Source: Spirosoma sp. KUDC1026 (GTDB lineage Bacteria > Bacteroidota > Bacteroidia > Cytophagales > Spirosomataceae). From it: DNA of 64,000 nucleotides. Positions 16,256 through 25,615 of this stretch are shown in pieces; positions within the stretch are counted from its first letter, which is position 1; each line of letters begins with the position of its first letter. The stretch lies in contig NZ_CP056032.1 in NCBI RefSeq assembly GCF_013375035.1, forward strand, positions 1,720,001-1,784,000. Direction: 5' to 3'. Both the position numbers and the translations under genes were made by a program. The notes below the pieces were generated by a model. It was not told the DNA's origin. It saw only the letters and a list, made by a program, of their open reading frames with translations, and searched no databases.

Positions 16256-18820
16256 ATGAAGAAATATCTACACTCGTTTATCCTTTTTACGTTTGTTCTT
16301 CTCGCTGGTGAAACGCTGGCGCAGGTTGGCTATACCCTATCTGGCCAGGTTACCGACTTACAAACAGGCGAACCCATTCCGTTTGCCAGCGTAGCGCTGG
16401 TAGGTCGGCGGGTAGGAACATTGAGCGACGAAAAAGGACAGTTTTCGCTCGTTACCAAAACGTTGTCCGACTCACTAGCCGTCAGCTCGTTGGGTTACAC
16501 AACGATGCGCCAGAAAATTGATCCAGAGCGCCTAAATCAAACCTTCAATTTCCGGCTCATACCAGCGGGCACGGCACTGCAGGAAATTACCGTTCGGGCG
16601 GGCGAAAATCCGGCTTTTGGTATTCTGCGGCAGCTCCGTAAAAATCGCCTGCTCAACGACCGCGGTCGTCTGGCCGGTTATGAGTGCGACAGCTACGTAA
16701 AAACCGATATTGCGCTGAGCCGGATGTCGGATAAAGTACGCGCCAATCCATTGTTTCGCCGGATCAGCGATGGCATGAGCAAGCAGGATCTGCCAACGGA
16801 CGATGAGGGAAACCGACTGGTGCCCATCCTGGCGTCGGAGTCAGTGTCGCGTTATTACTACCGGGCTAATCCCAGACGGACGCGGGAGGAGGTGCGGAAA
16901 ACCCGGATCAAAGGCATTGATGTCGTTGATACCGAAATCAGCTCGCAACTGCTGGGCGGCTCAACCCTGGTTAATCATAATTTCTTCGATAGCTACATTC
17001 CTATTCTAGGCAAAGACTTTGCGTCGCCCGTTGGCGAAAACTGGAAAAGCTGGTACGAGTTTTTCCTGGCCGACACCACGCAGGTGGGCGGGCGGACCTG
17101 TTACGTAATCGAGTTCGAGCCCAAGCGCCCCGAAGATCTGGCGTTCACAGGAAAAGCCTGGATCGATACAACCTCGTTTGCACTCTGCGAAATTGAAGCC
17201 CGTATCGGCAAGGGGGCTAATCTAAACTACGTCCGCAACCTGACCATCGAGCAGGAGTTAGAACCTACTGTCGATTCGGCGTCGGGATCGCTGGCTACGA
17301 CGGGCTGGCTGCCGATCAGCGTTCGCCTGACCGCCGATCTGACAACCGTCGGCAAACATGCCGTGGGCGTTCGGGCGCAGGTAACCCTGCACAACAGCAA
17401 TATCATGGTAAATCGACCGCTGCCGGTTGCCTTTTTCGATCAACCGCTGGAACCAAACGATTCGACCAATACAGATAACAAAGCGTACTGGCAGACCGTG
17501 CAGCGAACGCTGGCGGGCGACGATTCGCTGAGCCGGGAAGATCTCAAAACCCGTCAGCTCATTGATACGTTGCGGCAGGTGCCGGCCATCAAAGCGGTAG
17601 AGGCTATTGGTCAGGTCGCCATTACGGGTTTCTACAAAGCGGGGCCGGTGGATATTGGGCCGTATCCTTATCTGTTTGCGTATAATACCGTCGAAGGGCT
17701 ACGAACTCGCATTGGTTTCCGCACAAACGAGGACTTCAGCCGAAACTGGATTCTGCGTGGATACCTGGCGTACGGTACGCTGGACAAGCGTTATAAATAC
17801 GGTGGTGAAATTGACTACATCCTCTCGCGCCGGTACTGGTCGATGGTAGGGGTGCGAATGTCGTACGACCTGGAGCGACTGGGGCTAACACCCGAGTTGA
17901 TCGGTGGCAATCGGCTTTTCTACGCGCTGAGCCGGTTTGGTAAGTACCGGGGAGCGTATGCCAGTCACCAGAAAGAACTATTTTTTCGTATCGAACCCGT
18001 TAAAGGTGTGGTCATCACAACAACGATGGGCAGTCGGACCTTCGATCCGATTTTCCCGTTCCATTTTCGGACGCAGCCCGAACTGGATGACCAATCTCCC
18101 TTACGGTCTGACATTACTGATGCCTACTGGGCCGTCGAAGCCCGGTTTGCGCGGAAAGAGAAATACATTATCGATGGTAATGAGCGTATTACGCTGGGCA
18201 CCAAACGCGCGCCCATTTTAACGATCCGGTACACGCACGGTACACAGGCGCTGGGCAGTGATTATACGTACGGACGCATTACCATGCGGGCACAGCAGAC
18301 GTTGCGGCTGGGTGTACTGGGGCGCATGTCGTACCTGCTGTCGGCGGGGTACACACCTTCTCAGTTACCGATGCCCCTGCTCTTTCCGCACATCGGGAAT
18401 CCAACCCCGCTGCTGACAATTAATACATTCAACCGGATGCAGTTCTACGAGTTTGTGAGCGATCGGTTTGTGGCCATTCATATGCAGCACAAGTTTGAAG
18501 GACTCTTCTTTAACCGGATTCCCTTGATTCGCAAGCTGAACTGGCGGCTGGTTGCTAATGCCGATGCGCTCTGGGGTAACCTGTCAAAAAACAACCGGTC
18601 GTTCGAAACGGGTAAACCACTGGCGAGCGGATTCAAACCTACGCACTTTGGCGCGCTCAACGGCGCTAGGCCGTATCTGGAACTAGGCTACGGTATCGAT
18701 AATATTTTCAAACTCTTCCGGATTCAGGCCATTCACCGACTGACGTATCTGGAGCCGAACCGGAATGGAGTTCCAGTCGACAAGTTTGTCATTAAAGGCT
18801 CAGCGAACTTTAGTTTTTAG
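16256..18820 (+). CDS. DUF5686 / carboxypeptidase-D-regulatory-like outer-membrane protein
   Basis: 854 aa from the ATG at 16256 (MKKYLHSFILFTF, signal peptide ending near TLAQ). Residues about 25-110 form a CarboxypepD_reg-like domain (GYTLSGQVTDLQTGEPIPFA, VSSLGYTT). The rest matches the DUF5686 family: LRQLRKNRLLNDRGRLAGYE, a middle domain with WYEFFLADTTQVGGRTCYVI, and a C-terminal barrel ending in VIKGSANFSF. The terminal Phe and strand pattern indicate the outer membrane. Function is unknown in the family. It is single-gene, with a weak GC-rich hairpin at 18868-18889 before fdhD. Confidence 0.88.
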   Translation: MKKYLHSFILFTFVLLAGETLAQVGYTLSGQVTDLQTGEPIPFASVALVGRRVGTLSDEKGQFSLVTKTLSDSLAVSSLGYTTMRQKIDPERLNQTFNFRLIPAGTALQEITVRAGENPAFGILRQLRKNRLLNDRGRLAGYECDSYVKTDIALSRMSDKVRANPLFRRISDGMSKQDLPTDDEGNRLVPILASESVSRYYYRANPRRTREEVRKTRIKGIDVVDTEISSQLLGGSTLVNHNFFDSYIPILGKDFASPVGENWKSWYEFFLADTTQVGGRTCYVIEFEPKRPEDLAFTGKAWIDTTSFALCEIEARIGKGANLNYVRNLTIEQELEPTVDSASGSLATTGWLPISVRLTADLTTVGKHAVGVRAQVTLHNSNIMVNRPLPVAFFDQPLEPNDSTNTDNKAYWQTVQRTLAGDDSLSREDLKTRQLIDTLRQVPAIKAVEAIGQVAITGFYKAGPVDIGPYPYLFAYNTVEGLRTRIGFRTNEDFSRNWILRGYLAYGTLDKRYKYGGEIDYILSRRYWSMVGVRMSYDLERLGLTPELIGGNRLFYALSRFGKYRGAYASHQKELFFRIEPVKGVVITTTMGSRTFDPIFPFHFRTQPELDDQSPLRSDITDAYWAVEARFARKEKYIIDGNERITLGTKRAPILTIRYTHGTQALGSDYTYGRITMRAQQTLRLGVLGRMSYLLSAGYTPSQLPMPLLFPHIGNPTPLLTINTFNRMQFYEFVSDRFVAIHMQHKFEGLFFNRIPLIRKLNWRLVANADALWGNLSKNNRSFETGKPLASGFKPTHFGALNGARPYLELGYGIDNIFKLFRIQAIHRLTYLEPNRNGVPVDKFVIKGSANFSF

Positions 18821-18903
18821 CCGATTGGCTAATCTTTTCGGAACGGGGTTGGTTTAGTGTTAAAACAGCCCCGCTTTCGTTTCCGGGGCGTTCTCCATCG
18901 ATT

Positions 18904-19761
18904 ATGGCTACGTCGCTCGTTGCTCCTGTTACGGTTCGAAAATTTTCCGGTGAGACATCTGCCGAATCACCGGACCTACTGGCGGTTGAAGAACCGCTGG
19001 AAATACGGCTGGGCTTTGGCCCGGCTGACGATCGTCAGCAACGCTCAGTATCGGTCACTATGCGAACGCCCGGCCACGACCAGGAACTGGCGATGGGGTT
19101 TTTGTTCACTGAAGGCATCATCCAGCACCCGGCTGATATTGTGTCCTGTCGCCACTGCGTACAGGAAGCAGATAAGGACGGTAATGTGATCCGCGTTGAA
19201 CTGCACCCCGATGTGCGGGTCGACTGGGCGCGGTTGGAGCGAAACACGTTTACCTCATCCAGTTGCGGCTTGTGCGGCAAGGCCACGATCGAGGCCGTTC
19301 AGGCATTGGCCCCCGGCCCCGTTACGTCTGATTTTGCGCTGAGTGTGAACATACTGCACAGTCTGCCCGAGCGGGTACGCGACACACAGCGGGCTTTTGC
19401 GTATACGGGTGGCATTCACGCGGCCGCCCTGTTCGACGCTACGGGAAAACTGCTGCTCGTTCGGGAGGATATTGGCCGGCACAACGCGCTTGACAAAGTG
19501 ATTGGAGCCGCTTTCTGGAACGGCTGGCTGCCCCTGAGTCAGCATGGTATTTTCCTGAGTGGCCGGATCGGGGTTGAACTGGTCCAGAAAAGCTGGCTGG
19601 CGGGTGTTCCGTTGCTGGCAGCTGTAGGTGCGCCATCTAGCCTGGCGGTCCAGATGGCGCAGGAAGCAGGCATGACGCTGGCTGGTTTTGTCCGAAATGA
19701 TCGTTTCAATCTTTACAGCGAATTTTTCCGTGTTCAATCGACACAGGCCGTTACTGCTTAA
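18904..19761 (+). CDS. fdhD: Formate dehydrogenase accessory sulfurtransferase FdhD
   Basis: 285 aa. FdhD passes sulfur to the molybdenum cofactor of formate dehydrogenase-type enzymes. Visible signatures: MRTPGHDQELAMGFLFTEGI, the Cys pair in SSCGLCGKATIEAV, GGIHAAALFDATGKLLLVRE, DIGRHNALDKVIG and GRIGVELVQKSW. Its expected client is the FdhF/YdeP-like oxidoreductase encoded 2 kb downstream on the same strand. Its stop overlaps the convergent lipid-kinase gene by 4 bp. Confidence 0.95.
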   Translation: MATSLVAPVTVRKFSGETSAESPDLLAVEEPLEIRLGFGPADDRQQRSVSVTMRTPGHDQELAMGFLFTEGIIQHPADIVSCRHCVQEADKDGNVIRVELHPDVRVDWARLERNTFTSSSCGLCGKATIEAVQALAPGPVTSDFALSVNILHSLPERVRDTQRAFAYTGGIHAAALFDATGKLLLVREDIGRHNALDKVIGAAFWNGWLPLSQHGIFLSGRIGVELVQKSWLAGVPLLAAVGAPSSLAVQMAQEAGMTLAGFVRNDRFNLYSEFFRVQSTQAVTA

Positions 19762-20636
19762 GCTGTAGCAGGCTTAGGAACCAGGACCGTCAGGGCGCTG
19801 GGCCGAATCCGGGCTTTTAGCTCGGTCAACTGCCCCCGATATTCGCCGTCTACCTGAAAATAGGCTTTACGGTGCGTACCGATGCTAATTGATGTAGCGG
19901 GGAAAATCTCGATTTTCTTGGGGTCGAAGGGTTTGAAATGCCAGAACATTTTAAGGATCTCCCAAATCGTCAACCGCCGGAACACCACTACTTCAAACTG
20001 CCCGTCCGACATATCACCGTCCGGATTAATTACCGCTCCGGTACCGTACATGCGGGCGTTGGCCAGCACGATCATAAAAGCCGCCCGCTGAATACATTCG
20101 TCGCCTAGGTTAATCTCGACCCGTAACATCCGGTGTTTGCGCAACACTTTGACCACCCCGCGCAGGTAACCCGACATGCCCCGCAGGTTGTTCTGCTGGT
20201 AGTTTTTGACTAACTGGGCATTCATCCCAATGTCGCTCAGATGCAGGCAGTAGTCACCGTCGTTGACTTCAATCAGATCAATCGGCTTCAAGTCGCCGTT
20301 GACCAATACGTCCAGGCTGGTGGCCAGATCAGCTGGAATCCCCAACTCCCGCGCCATGCCATTGGCCGAACCCGCGGGTAATATCCCCAGCGGCAGATCC
20401 GTGTTGAGAATCGCTTCGCCCACCGATTTAATAGTGCCATCGCCCCCCACGGCGACTACCCGGTCGGGTTTAATTTCGTTTATCTTTTTTGGTAGTTGGT
20501 CAGCGTCGGTCTGACCGTCCAGCTCAAATAGTTCAACTTGGTGGGGGAGGCTGGCAAAGTAGTTTTTGATCCCGGTTATCCAGTCGTCTTTGGTCTTGCC
20601 CCCGGACGCGGGATTAATTGCGAATAAAAAGGTCAA
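19758..20636 (-). CDS. Diacylglycerol/sphingosine-kinase-like lipid kinase (YegS/BmrU type)
   Basis: 292 aa with the DAGK catalytic-domain pattern: FLFAINPASGGKTKDDWI at the N-terminus, VAVGGDGTIKSVGEAIL (the GGDGT nucleotide motif) and LPAGSANGMARELGIP. The C-terminal beta domain has PDGDMSDGQFEVVVF. Such enzymes phosphorylate diacylglycerol or related lipids with ATP. The exact lipid is not deducible. It diverges from the App1-like phosphatase gene across 49 bp. A lipid kinase next to a phosphatidate-phosphatase-like enzyme suggests linked phospholipid metabolism, which is an inference. Confidence 0.9.
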   Translation of the reverse strand: MTFLFAINPASGGKTKDDWITGIKNYFASLPHQVELFELDGQTDADQLPKKINEIKPDRVVAVGGDGTIKSVGEAILNTDLPLGILPAGSANGMARELGIPADLATSLDVLVNGDLKPIDLIEVNDGDYCLHLSDIGMNAQLVKNYQQNNLRGMSGYLRGVVKVLRKHRMLRVEINLGDECIQRAAFMIVLANARMYGTGAVINPDGDMSDGQFEVVVFRRLTIWEILKMFWHFKPFDPKKIEIFPATSISIGTHRKAYFQVDGEYRGQLTELKARIRPSALTVLVPKPATA

Positions 20637-20685
20637 CTTCTTAGCTGATTATAAGTTTTATGTAGCAGATCGTACTGGTCAATAT

Positions 20686-21759
20686 ATGGATACGGCACCA
20701 CCTAAATACGCTAAAAAACAAACACTGAGTCTGAAAGGTAAGCTGATACACTACGTCATGACGTGGCTGAGGCTTACCAATCGGCCCACTATTAAATTAT
20801 ACCGCGGTTTCGGCAATGCCAACAAGCTGGTTGTTTTCGGGCATGTGCTGCGCCGGAGCGCTCTGCCGCGTAAACGCTACCGCGACAACGGTCTGGTAAA
20901 CGTACTGGCTGTGATCCGATTATTTCTGGTTAAGCCACAGCCTCATGCGTCCGTTCGGATTCGTTGCGTTGGACACGTAGTGGAAACGCAGGCCGAAGCG
21001 GATGGTTTTTTTCGGATTGAAATTAAACTTGATGAACCACTGCCGCCGGGAGAGTATCCGGTTCGGGCCGAGTTTTTAAGCCAGACCCTGACCCCCGAAA
21101 CGATCCTGGGAACGGGGAGCGGGCAGGTGTATATTCCGTCGCCGACAACCTACGGCTGTATCTCAGATATTGATGATACGTTTCTGATTTCCCACTCGTC
21201 CACCATTACGAAACGGCTGCTCGTATTGCTGACAGAAAATGCCCATAGCCGGGAGCCGTTTGAGGGCGTCGTCGCACATTATCAACTGCTGGCCGAAGCC
21301 AACAGCGGCCCCCACCAGCGAAATCCATTTTTCTACGTATCGAGCAGTGAATGGAATCTGTACGACTACATCCTGGAGTTCTCGGAGAAAAACGGCCTGC
21401 CGGAGGGAATTTATCTGCTGAATCAGATCAAACGGCTCTCGCAGGTGCTACAGACGGGGAAAAGCAAACACCTGACCAAGTTTGACCGCATCGCCGATAT
21501 TCTGGAAGCGTATCCCGACATGCAGTTTATTCTGCTCGGTGACGACTCTCAACAGGACCCGACTATCTACGAAACAGTGGTGCGGCATTACCCAAAGCAG
21601 ATCCGCTGCGTGTATATTCGGCAGATCAATAAAGCCAATCATTCGGCTACCGAGGAACTCGTGAATAAAATTCAACAGGCGGGTGTAACTTGTTGTTACT
21701 TTGAAAAGAGCAGCACCGCCCGCGAACATTCTCTGCAGGCAGGCCTGGTTGCCTCTTGA
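20686..21759 (+). CDS. App1-family phosphatase domain protein (DUF2183)
   Basis: 357 aa from the ATG at 20686; a longer frame to 20566 overlaps the divergent kinase gene and looks spurious. The conserved App1 motif YGCISDIDDTFLISHSSTIT contains the HAD-like DxDDT catalytic core. NPFFYVSSSEWNLYDYILEF and FILLGDDSQQDPTIYE carry the further HAD motifs. The yeast homologue App1 is a phosphatidate phosphatase. No signal peptide or TM segment is visible. It is followed after 27 bp by the FdhF/YdeP-like gene on the same strand, so the two may be co-transcribed. Confidence 0.88.
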   Translation: MDTAPPKYAKKQTLSLKGKLIHYVMTWLRLTNRPTIKLYRGFGNANKLVVFGHVLRRSALPRKRYRDNGLVNVLAVIRLFLVKPQPHASVRIRCVGHVVETQAEADGFFRIEIKLDEPLPPGEYPVRAEFLSQTLTPETILGTGSGQVYIPSPTTYGCISDIDDTFLISHSSTITKRLLVLLTENAHSREPFEGVVAHYQLLAEANSGPHQRNPFFYVSSSEWNLYDYILEFSEKNGLPEGIYLLNQIKRLSQVLQTGKSKHLTKFDRIADILEAYPDMQFILLGDDSQQDPTIYETVVRHYPKQIRCVYIRQINKANHSATEELVNKIQQAGVTCCYFEKSSTAREHSLQAGLVAS

Positions 21760-21786
21760 TCAAATAGACCGGTAAATCAACATACT

Positions 21787-24096
21787 ATGAACCCGAATAC
21801 CCCACCCGAAGAACTGACCGGCGATCTGGAAGTCGGCAAACCTTATACCGAGGCTGCCGGTATGATTGCTATCGTTAAATCGTTCGAGCACGTCCTGCAC
21901 GGTACGGGGCCCGCCCGCGGCTGGAAAGCGCTGGTGAACATGAATCAGAAGGACGGCTTCGACTGCCCGTCCTGCGCCTGGCCCGATCCCGACGGGCACC
22001 GGTCCGTTATTGCCGAGTACTGCGAAAGTGGGGCAAAAGCCGTTGCCGATGAGGTGATGACCAAGCACACAGCCTCGCCGGTACTATTCCAGCGTTATTC
22101 CGTCGCCGAACTGCTGCAGAAGCCCGATCTCTGGCTGGGACAGCAGGGGCGGCTGACACAGCCTATGGTTCTGCGGCCGGGTGCTACGCATTACGAAGCC
22201 ATTTCATGGGAGGATGCTTTCCAACTCATTGCCGATCAGTTGAATGCGCTCGATTCGCCCGATGAGGCCATTTTTTATACTTCCGGCCGGACCAGCAACG
22301 AAGCCGCTTTTCTGTACCAGCTGTTTGTTCGGCAGTACGGCACGAACAACATGCCCGACTGCTCGAATATGTGCCACGAGTCGACCAGCGTAGCACTGGC
22401 TGAGACGCTCGGGCTGGGTAAGGCGTCGGTGAAATACGAAGACTACGAAAAAGCCGACGTGATCATGATCATGGGCCAGAACCCGGGGACGAATGCGCCC
22501 CGGATGATGACACCCCTCGAAACCGCCAAACGGAACGGGGCCAAGATCATTTCGGTGAATCCGCTCCACGAAGCGGGGCTGCTGTCGTTCAAAAACCCGC
22601 AGAGTCCGCGTGATATGCTGTTCGGGGGCGAAAAACTGACGGATATTTTTCTCCAGATACGTATCAATGCCGACATGGCCCTGCTGAAAGCAATGGCCAA
22701 ACTGCTGCTGGCAGAAGAAGCCAAAAGCGCGGCCGCCGGACAGCCTGGTCGCGTAGTTGATCATGACTTCGTCAGGACGTACACCAGCGGCTATGAAGCG
22801 TATACCAAAAGTCTCGACCAGTTTGACCTGAACGACCTGGCGGCCCAGTGCGGCCTGACCATTGCTCAGATTCAGGAAGCAGTCGACCTGTTCAAATACA
22901 CGCCAAAGCTGGTTATCTGCTGGGCGATGGGCCTGACGCAGCACCGGAACTCGGTCGATACGATCAACGAAATAATCAATCTGCTGCTCCTGAAAGGAAG
23001 CATTGGCATTGAAGGGGGAGGGGCCAGCCCGATTCGTGGACACAGTAACGTGCAGGGCGACCGGACGATGGGTATCTGGGAAAAACCCAAACCGGAGTTT
23101 CTGGATGCCCTGAAACGAGAGTTCGGTTTTGAGCCACCCCGCGAACATGGCTACGACGCGGTTTCTGCCGTGAAAGCCATGCACGAAGGAAAAGCCAAAG
23201 TATTCTTTGGCCTGGGTGGCAACTTTGCGATGGCGGTTTCTGATACCGATTATACCACTGAGGCCCTGCGGAACTGTAAGCTGACGGTGCACGTATCGAC
23301 TAAGCTTAATCGCAGTCATCTCACTCATGGCGAGACAGCGCTGATTCTTCCCTGTCTCGGCCGGACGGACCGGGATAGGCAGGCCAGTGGGGAACAGTTT
23401 GTCAGTTGCGAAAGTACCACGGGCGTAGTAGCCCAGTCGCACGGAATCGTCGACGCTGTTTCTGATTCGCTAAAAAGTGAAGTCGCCATTCTGGGCGGGT
23501 TGGCCAAGGCGACACTCGGTAATAAATCAGTTGTTGACTGGGATCGTCTGGTGGCAAACTACGACGAGATTCGGGCGCTGATTGCCCGAACCGTACCAGG
23601 CCATGAGAACTATAACGAGAAAGTACGCCAGCCGGGTGGGTTTTACATTCCGAACGGACCGCGCGAACGGAAATTCAAGACGTCAGACGGGAAAGCGCAC
23701 TTCACGATCAACGCGCCGACGCAGCACGAACTACAAACCGGTGAGCTGCTGCTGATGACTGTCCGGAGCCACGACCAGTTCAACACAACGATCTACGCCA
23801 ACGACGACCGCTACCGGGGCGTTTACAACGAACGTCGGGTCATATTCATGAACGAAGAGGACATGAAGAACCAGGGCCTGCAGGAAAATCAGGTTGTTGA
23901 CCTGCACAGCGACTACGACGGCAAACGACGTACCGCCCACCGGTTTATCGTTGTGCCTTATAACATTCCCCGGAGTTGTGCTGCCGCCTATTTCCCCGAA
24001 ACAAACGTACTGATTCCAATCGATTCCATCGCCGAGAAAAGCCGGACTCCCACGTCGAAATCAATCGTTATTACGGTAACCCCGGCTACAACATAG
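21787..24096 (+). CDS. FdhF/YdeP-family molybdopterin oxidoreductase
   Basis: 769 aa. The N-terminal motif GFDCPSCAWPDP with a further Cys in IAEYCESGAKAVADE is characteristic of the FdhF/YdeP group, which resembles formate dehydrogenase alpha subunits. The molybdopterin-binding body follows (FYTSGRTSNEAAF, MPDCSNMCHESTSVAL, VIMIMGQNPGTNAPRMM, GIEGGGASPIRGHSNVQGDR). The C-terminal dinucleotide-binding domain has LLLMTVRSHDQFNTTIYAND. There is no twin-arginine signal, so it is cytoplasmic. E. coli YdeP is linked to acid resistance, but the substrate of this group is not established. Its likely maturation partner FdhD is encoded at 18904. Confidence 0.9.
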   Translation: MNPNTPPEELTGDLEVGKPYTEAAGMIAIVKSFEHVLHGTGPARGWKALVNMNQKDGFDCPSCAWPDPDGHRSVIAEYCESGAKAVADEVMTKHTASPVLFQRYSVAELLQKPDLWLGQQGRLTQPMVLRPGATHYEAISWEDAFQLIADQLNALDSPDEAIFYTSGRTSNEAAFLYQLFVRQYGTNNMPDCSNMCHESTSVALAETLGLGKASVKYEDYEKADVIMIMGQNPGTNAPRMMTPLETAKRNGAKIISVNPLHEAGLLSFKNPQSPRDMLFGGEKLTDIFLQIRINADMALLKAMAKLLLAEEAKSAAAGQPGRVVDHDFVRTYTSGYEAYTKSLDQFDLNDLAAQCGLTIAQIQEAVDLFKYTPKLVICWAMGLTQHRNSVDTINEIINLLLLKGSIGIEGGGASPIRGHSNVQGDRTMGIWEKPKPEFLDALKREFGFEPPREHGYDAVSAVKAMHEGKAKVFFGLGGNFAMAVSDTDYTTEALRNCKLTVHVSTKLNRSHLTHGETALILPCLGRTDRDRQASGEQFVSCESTTGVVAQSHGIVDAVSDSLKSEVAILGGLAKATLGNKSVVDWDRLVANYDEIRALIARTVPGHENYNEKVRQPGGFYIPNGPRERKFKTSDGKAHFTINAPTQHELQTGELLLMTVRSHDQFNTTIYANDDRYRGVYNERRVIFMNEEDMKNQGLQENQVVDLHSDYDGKRRTAHRFIVVPYNIPRSCAAAYFPETNVLIPIDSIAEKSRTPTSKSIVITVTPATT

Positions 24097-24123
24097 TCAA
24101 TGGAATACCTGTCTCTGGTTTTA

Positions 24124-24174
24124 TTTTTCTGTCATCCCGGCCGCGCCGGCGGACCGGCCGGGATGACAGAAAAA
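24124..24174. repeat. Large perfect palindrome (REP-like)
   Basis: Two 20-bp perfect inverted arms (24124-24143 and 24155-24174) enclose an 11-bp GC-rich loop. The arms begin with five Ts and end with five As, so on neither strand does a U tract follow the stem. It therefore does not look like a normal intrinsic terminator. It lies between convergent genes. A dispersed palindromic repeat is likely. Confidence 0.7.
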
Positions 24175-24202
24175 CGTATAAACTGTTCTTAACCGGCACC
24201 TG

Positions 24203-24592
24203 CTACATCAACTCGTTAGAAGTAGGACTAAGTACCCGGTGTAGCTTCCATGCCTGGCTTTTTTGATCATCTACCAGCGTATTATCGGGTATTCCGGAAA
24301 ACTCAATATTCCGGCGAGGACCGCTTTCCAGGGCAACATTGACCCGATAGAAGGGACCATGCTGCGTCTTAAATAAAGCGTAGGTGCCGTTGGTTCTGAC
24401 GTTAATACCATCATGCCGCATCTCCACATACACCGTACCGTCTGGCTTGAACTTGATGAATTCATAGCCACCCGTAAACAGCCGATGGCGATATTGGTGC
24501 TGGGTCGTAAAAGCGAAACCTGTATCCTTGTGCTGACAACCGGAGAGCCCGGATAGAAACGCCAGGGCAGGGACAATCATCCATTTTTTCAT
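24203..24592 (-). CDS. Small lipoprotein of unknown function
   Basis: 129 aa. The N-terminus MKKWMIVPALAFLSGLSGCQ is a lipoprotein signal with lipobox LSGC. The mature part looks beta-rich (FIKFKPDGTVYVEMRHDGI, TNGTYALFKTQHGPFYRVNV), like small lipocalin-type or DUF4923-like domains, but I cannot name a family. It is presumably attached to the periplasmic or outer membrane. Confidence 0.75.
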   Translation of the reverse strand: MKKWMIVPALAFLSGLSGCQHKDTGFAFTTQHQYRHRLFTGGYEFIKFKPDGTVYVEMRHDGINVRTNGTYALFKTQHGPFYRVNVALESGPRRNIEFSGIPDNTLVDDQKSQAWKLHRVLSPTSNELM

Positions 24593-24650
24593 AGTAGAAC
24601 TGCTGTGTGTGGTTGAATGCGTTAACTACTATAAATATAGGTGATTTGGT

Positions 24651-25418
24651 TTACTTTGTCGCGATATAGAAGAAATCCAGGCTACCGGCCGGATCATTGC
24701 TTACTAGATAATCGGTGTAATTGATTTCGGCAGCAATCCCGTCGGCCTGCAGCAGCCGGTTTCGGTTCAGCCGGTTCATCAGATCGTAAGGAACCTGGAG
24801 CAAACGACGGGGCAGGCGATACTGTAGGTTGAAAATATCGAAACGGGTCAGTTTTTTTACCGATTCTTTATTCTGTTCGTAATACGTCATTACTTTGCCG
24901 TTGCCGTGAATGCCGCGTGTATGTACCGTTGGAAAATAGTTTCCTATCAGCGCTTTCAGGCCATCGGCGTAATATTCGCGGACATGCCAGGGGTTGCGGG
25001 TCAGCGAAAACGTTTTATTTACAGTCGTTAACAGTAGTTTGCCGCCTGGTTTCAACACGCGGTGGGCTTCTTTGATGAACAGGTCGTCGTTCTGAATATG
25101 CTCAATTACCTGAAACGTAACGATGTAATCGAACGTATTATCGGCTAGTTTGCTCAGTGGGGGGATATTGGCGGCAATGAATGTCGATTTCGGATATTCG
25201 GCGCTTAGTGCGGCAATAAGTTCTTCGTTTTTGTCGATGCCGGTGTAATGACTGGCCGCTTTGGTCAGCAGTTCGAGGCCCCGACCCCAGCCGCAGCCAA
25301 TTTCGAGTACGTTGCCGCTAACGATCTGGGCAGCTTCGACATAGGGAAACAATAACCGCTGGTGAACCGGGTTGTCGGATGCAATTTCAGCGGAGGTAAT
25401 TTCAGTGGTTTTGTACAT
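24651..25418 (-). CDS. Class I SAM-dependent methyltransferase
   Basis: 255 aa. The SAM motif I is VLEIGCGWGRGLELL; motif II is THYTGIDKNEELIAAL-like, and FDYIVTFQVIEHIQND and AHRVLKPGGKLLLTTVNK follow. This is the Methyltransf_11/25 type. The C-terminal third is probably a cap or substrate domain. The target molecule is not deducible and no biosynthetic cluster adjoins it. Confidence 0.88.
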   Translation of the reverse strand: MYKTTEITSAEIASDNPVHQRLLFPYVEAAQIVSGNVLEIGCGWGRGLELLTKAASHYTGIDKNEELIAALSAEYPKSTFIAANIPPLSKLADNTFDYIVTFQVIEHIQNDDLFIKEAHRVLKPGGKLLLTTVNKTFSLTRNPWHVREYYADGLKALIGNYFPTVHTRGIHGNGKVMTYYEQNKESVKKLTRFDIFNLQYRLPRRLLQVPYDLMNRLNRNRLLQADGIAAEINYTDYLVSNDPAGSLDFFYIATK

Positions 25419-25615
25419 GCGTTCGCCACATTATGTGTGCAATTCGGACAGTAAAATTAGTCTTTTGCAGAAGTAAAGAAAAATGAAGAGCGCTGGTAAG
25501 CAGAACACCGACGTTTTTTCGTTATGAGTAAGCAACCAAAACGAGTATCTGGTAAGGAAGCTCAAGCCTGCTATCAGGTAGACTTCAGCCAAAAAACGCA
25601 AGAAATCTGTTGTTT

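Noticed and set aside
22204-23442. 412-codon open frame on the minus strand inside the FdhF/YdeP gene
   Set aside because: It is antisense to a well-conserved gene, has no recognisable motif, and is rich in His, Arg and Phe as expected for a shadow of GC-rich codons.
24124-24174. Bidirectional intrinsic terminator
   Set aside because: The T run lies on the 5' side and the A run on the 3' side of the stem on both strands, opposite to a terminator. I call it a palindromic repeat instead.
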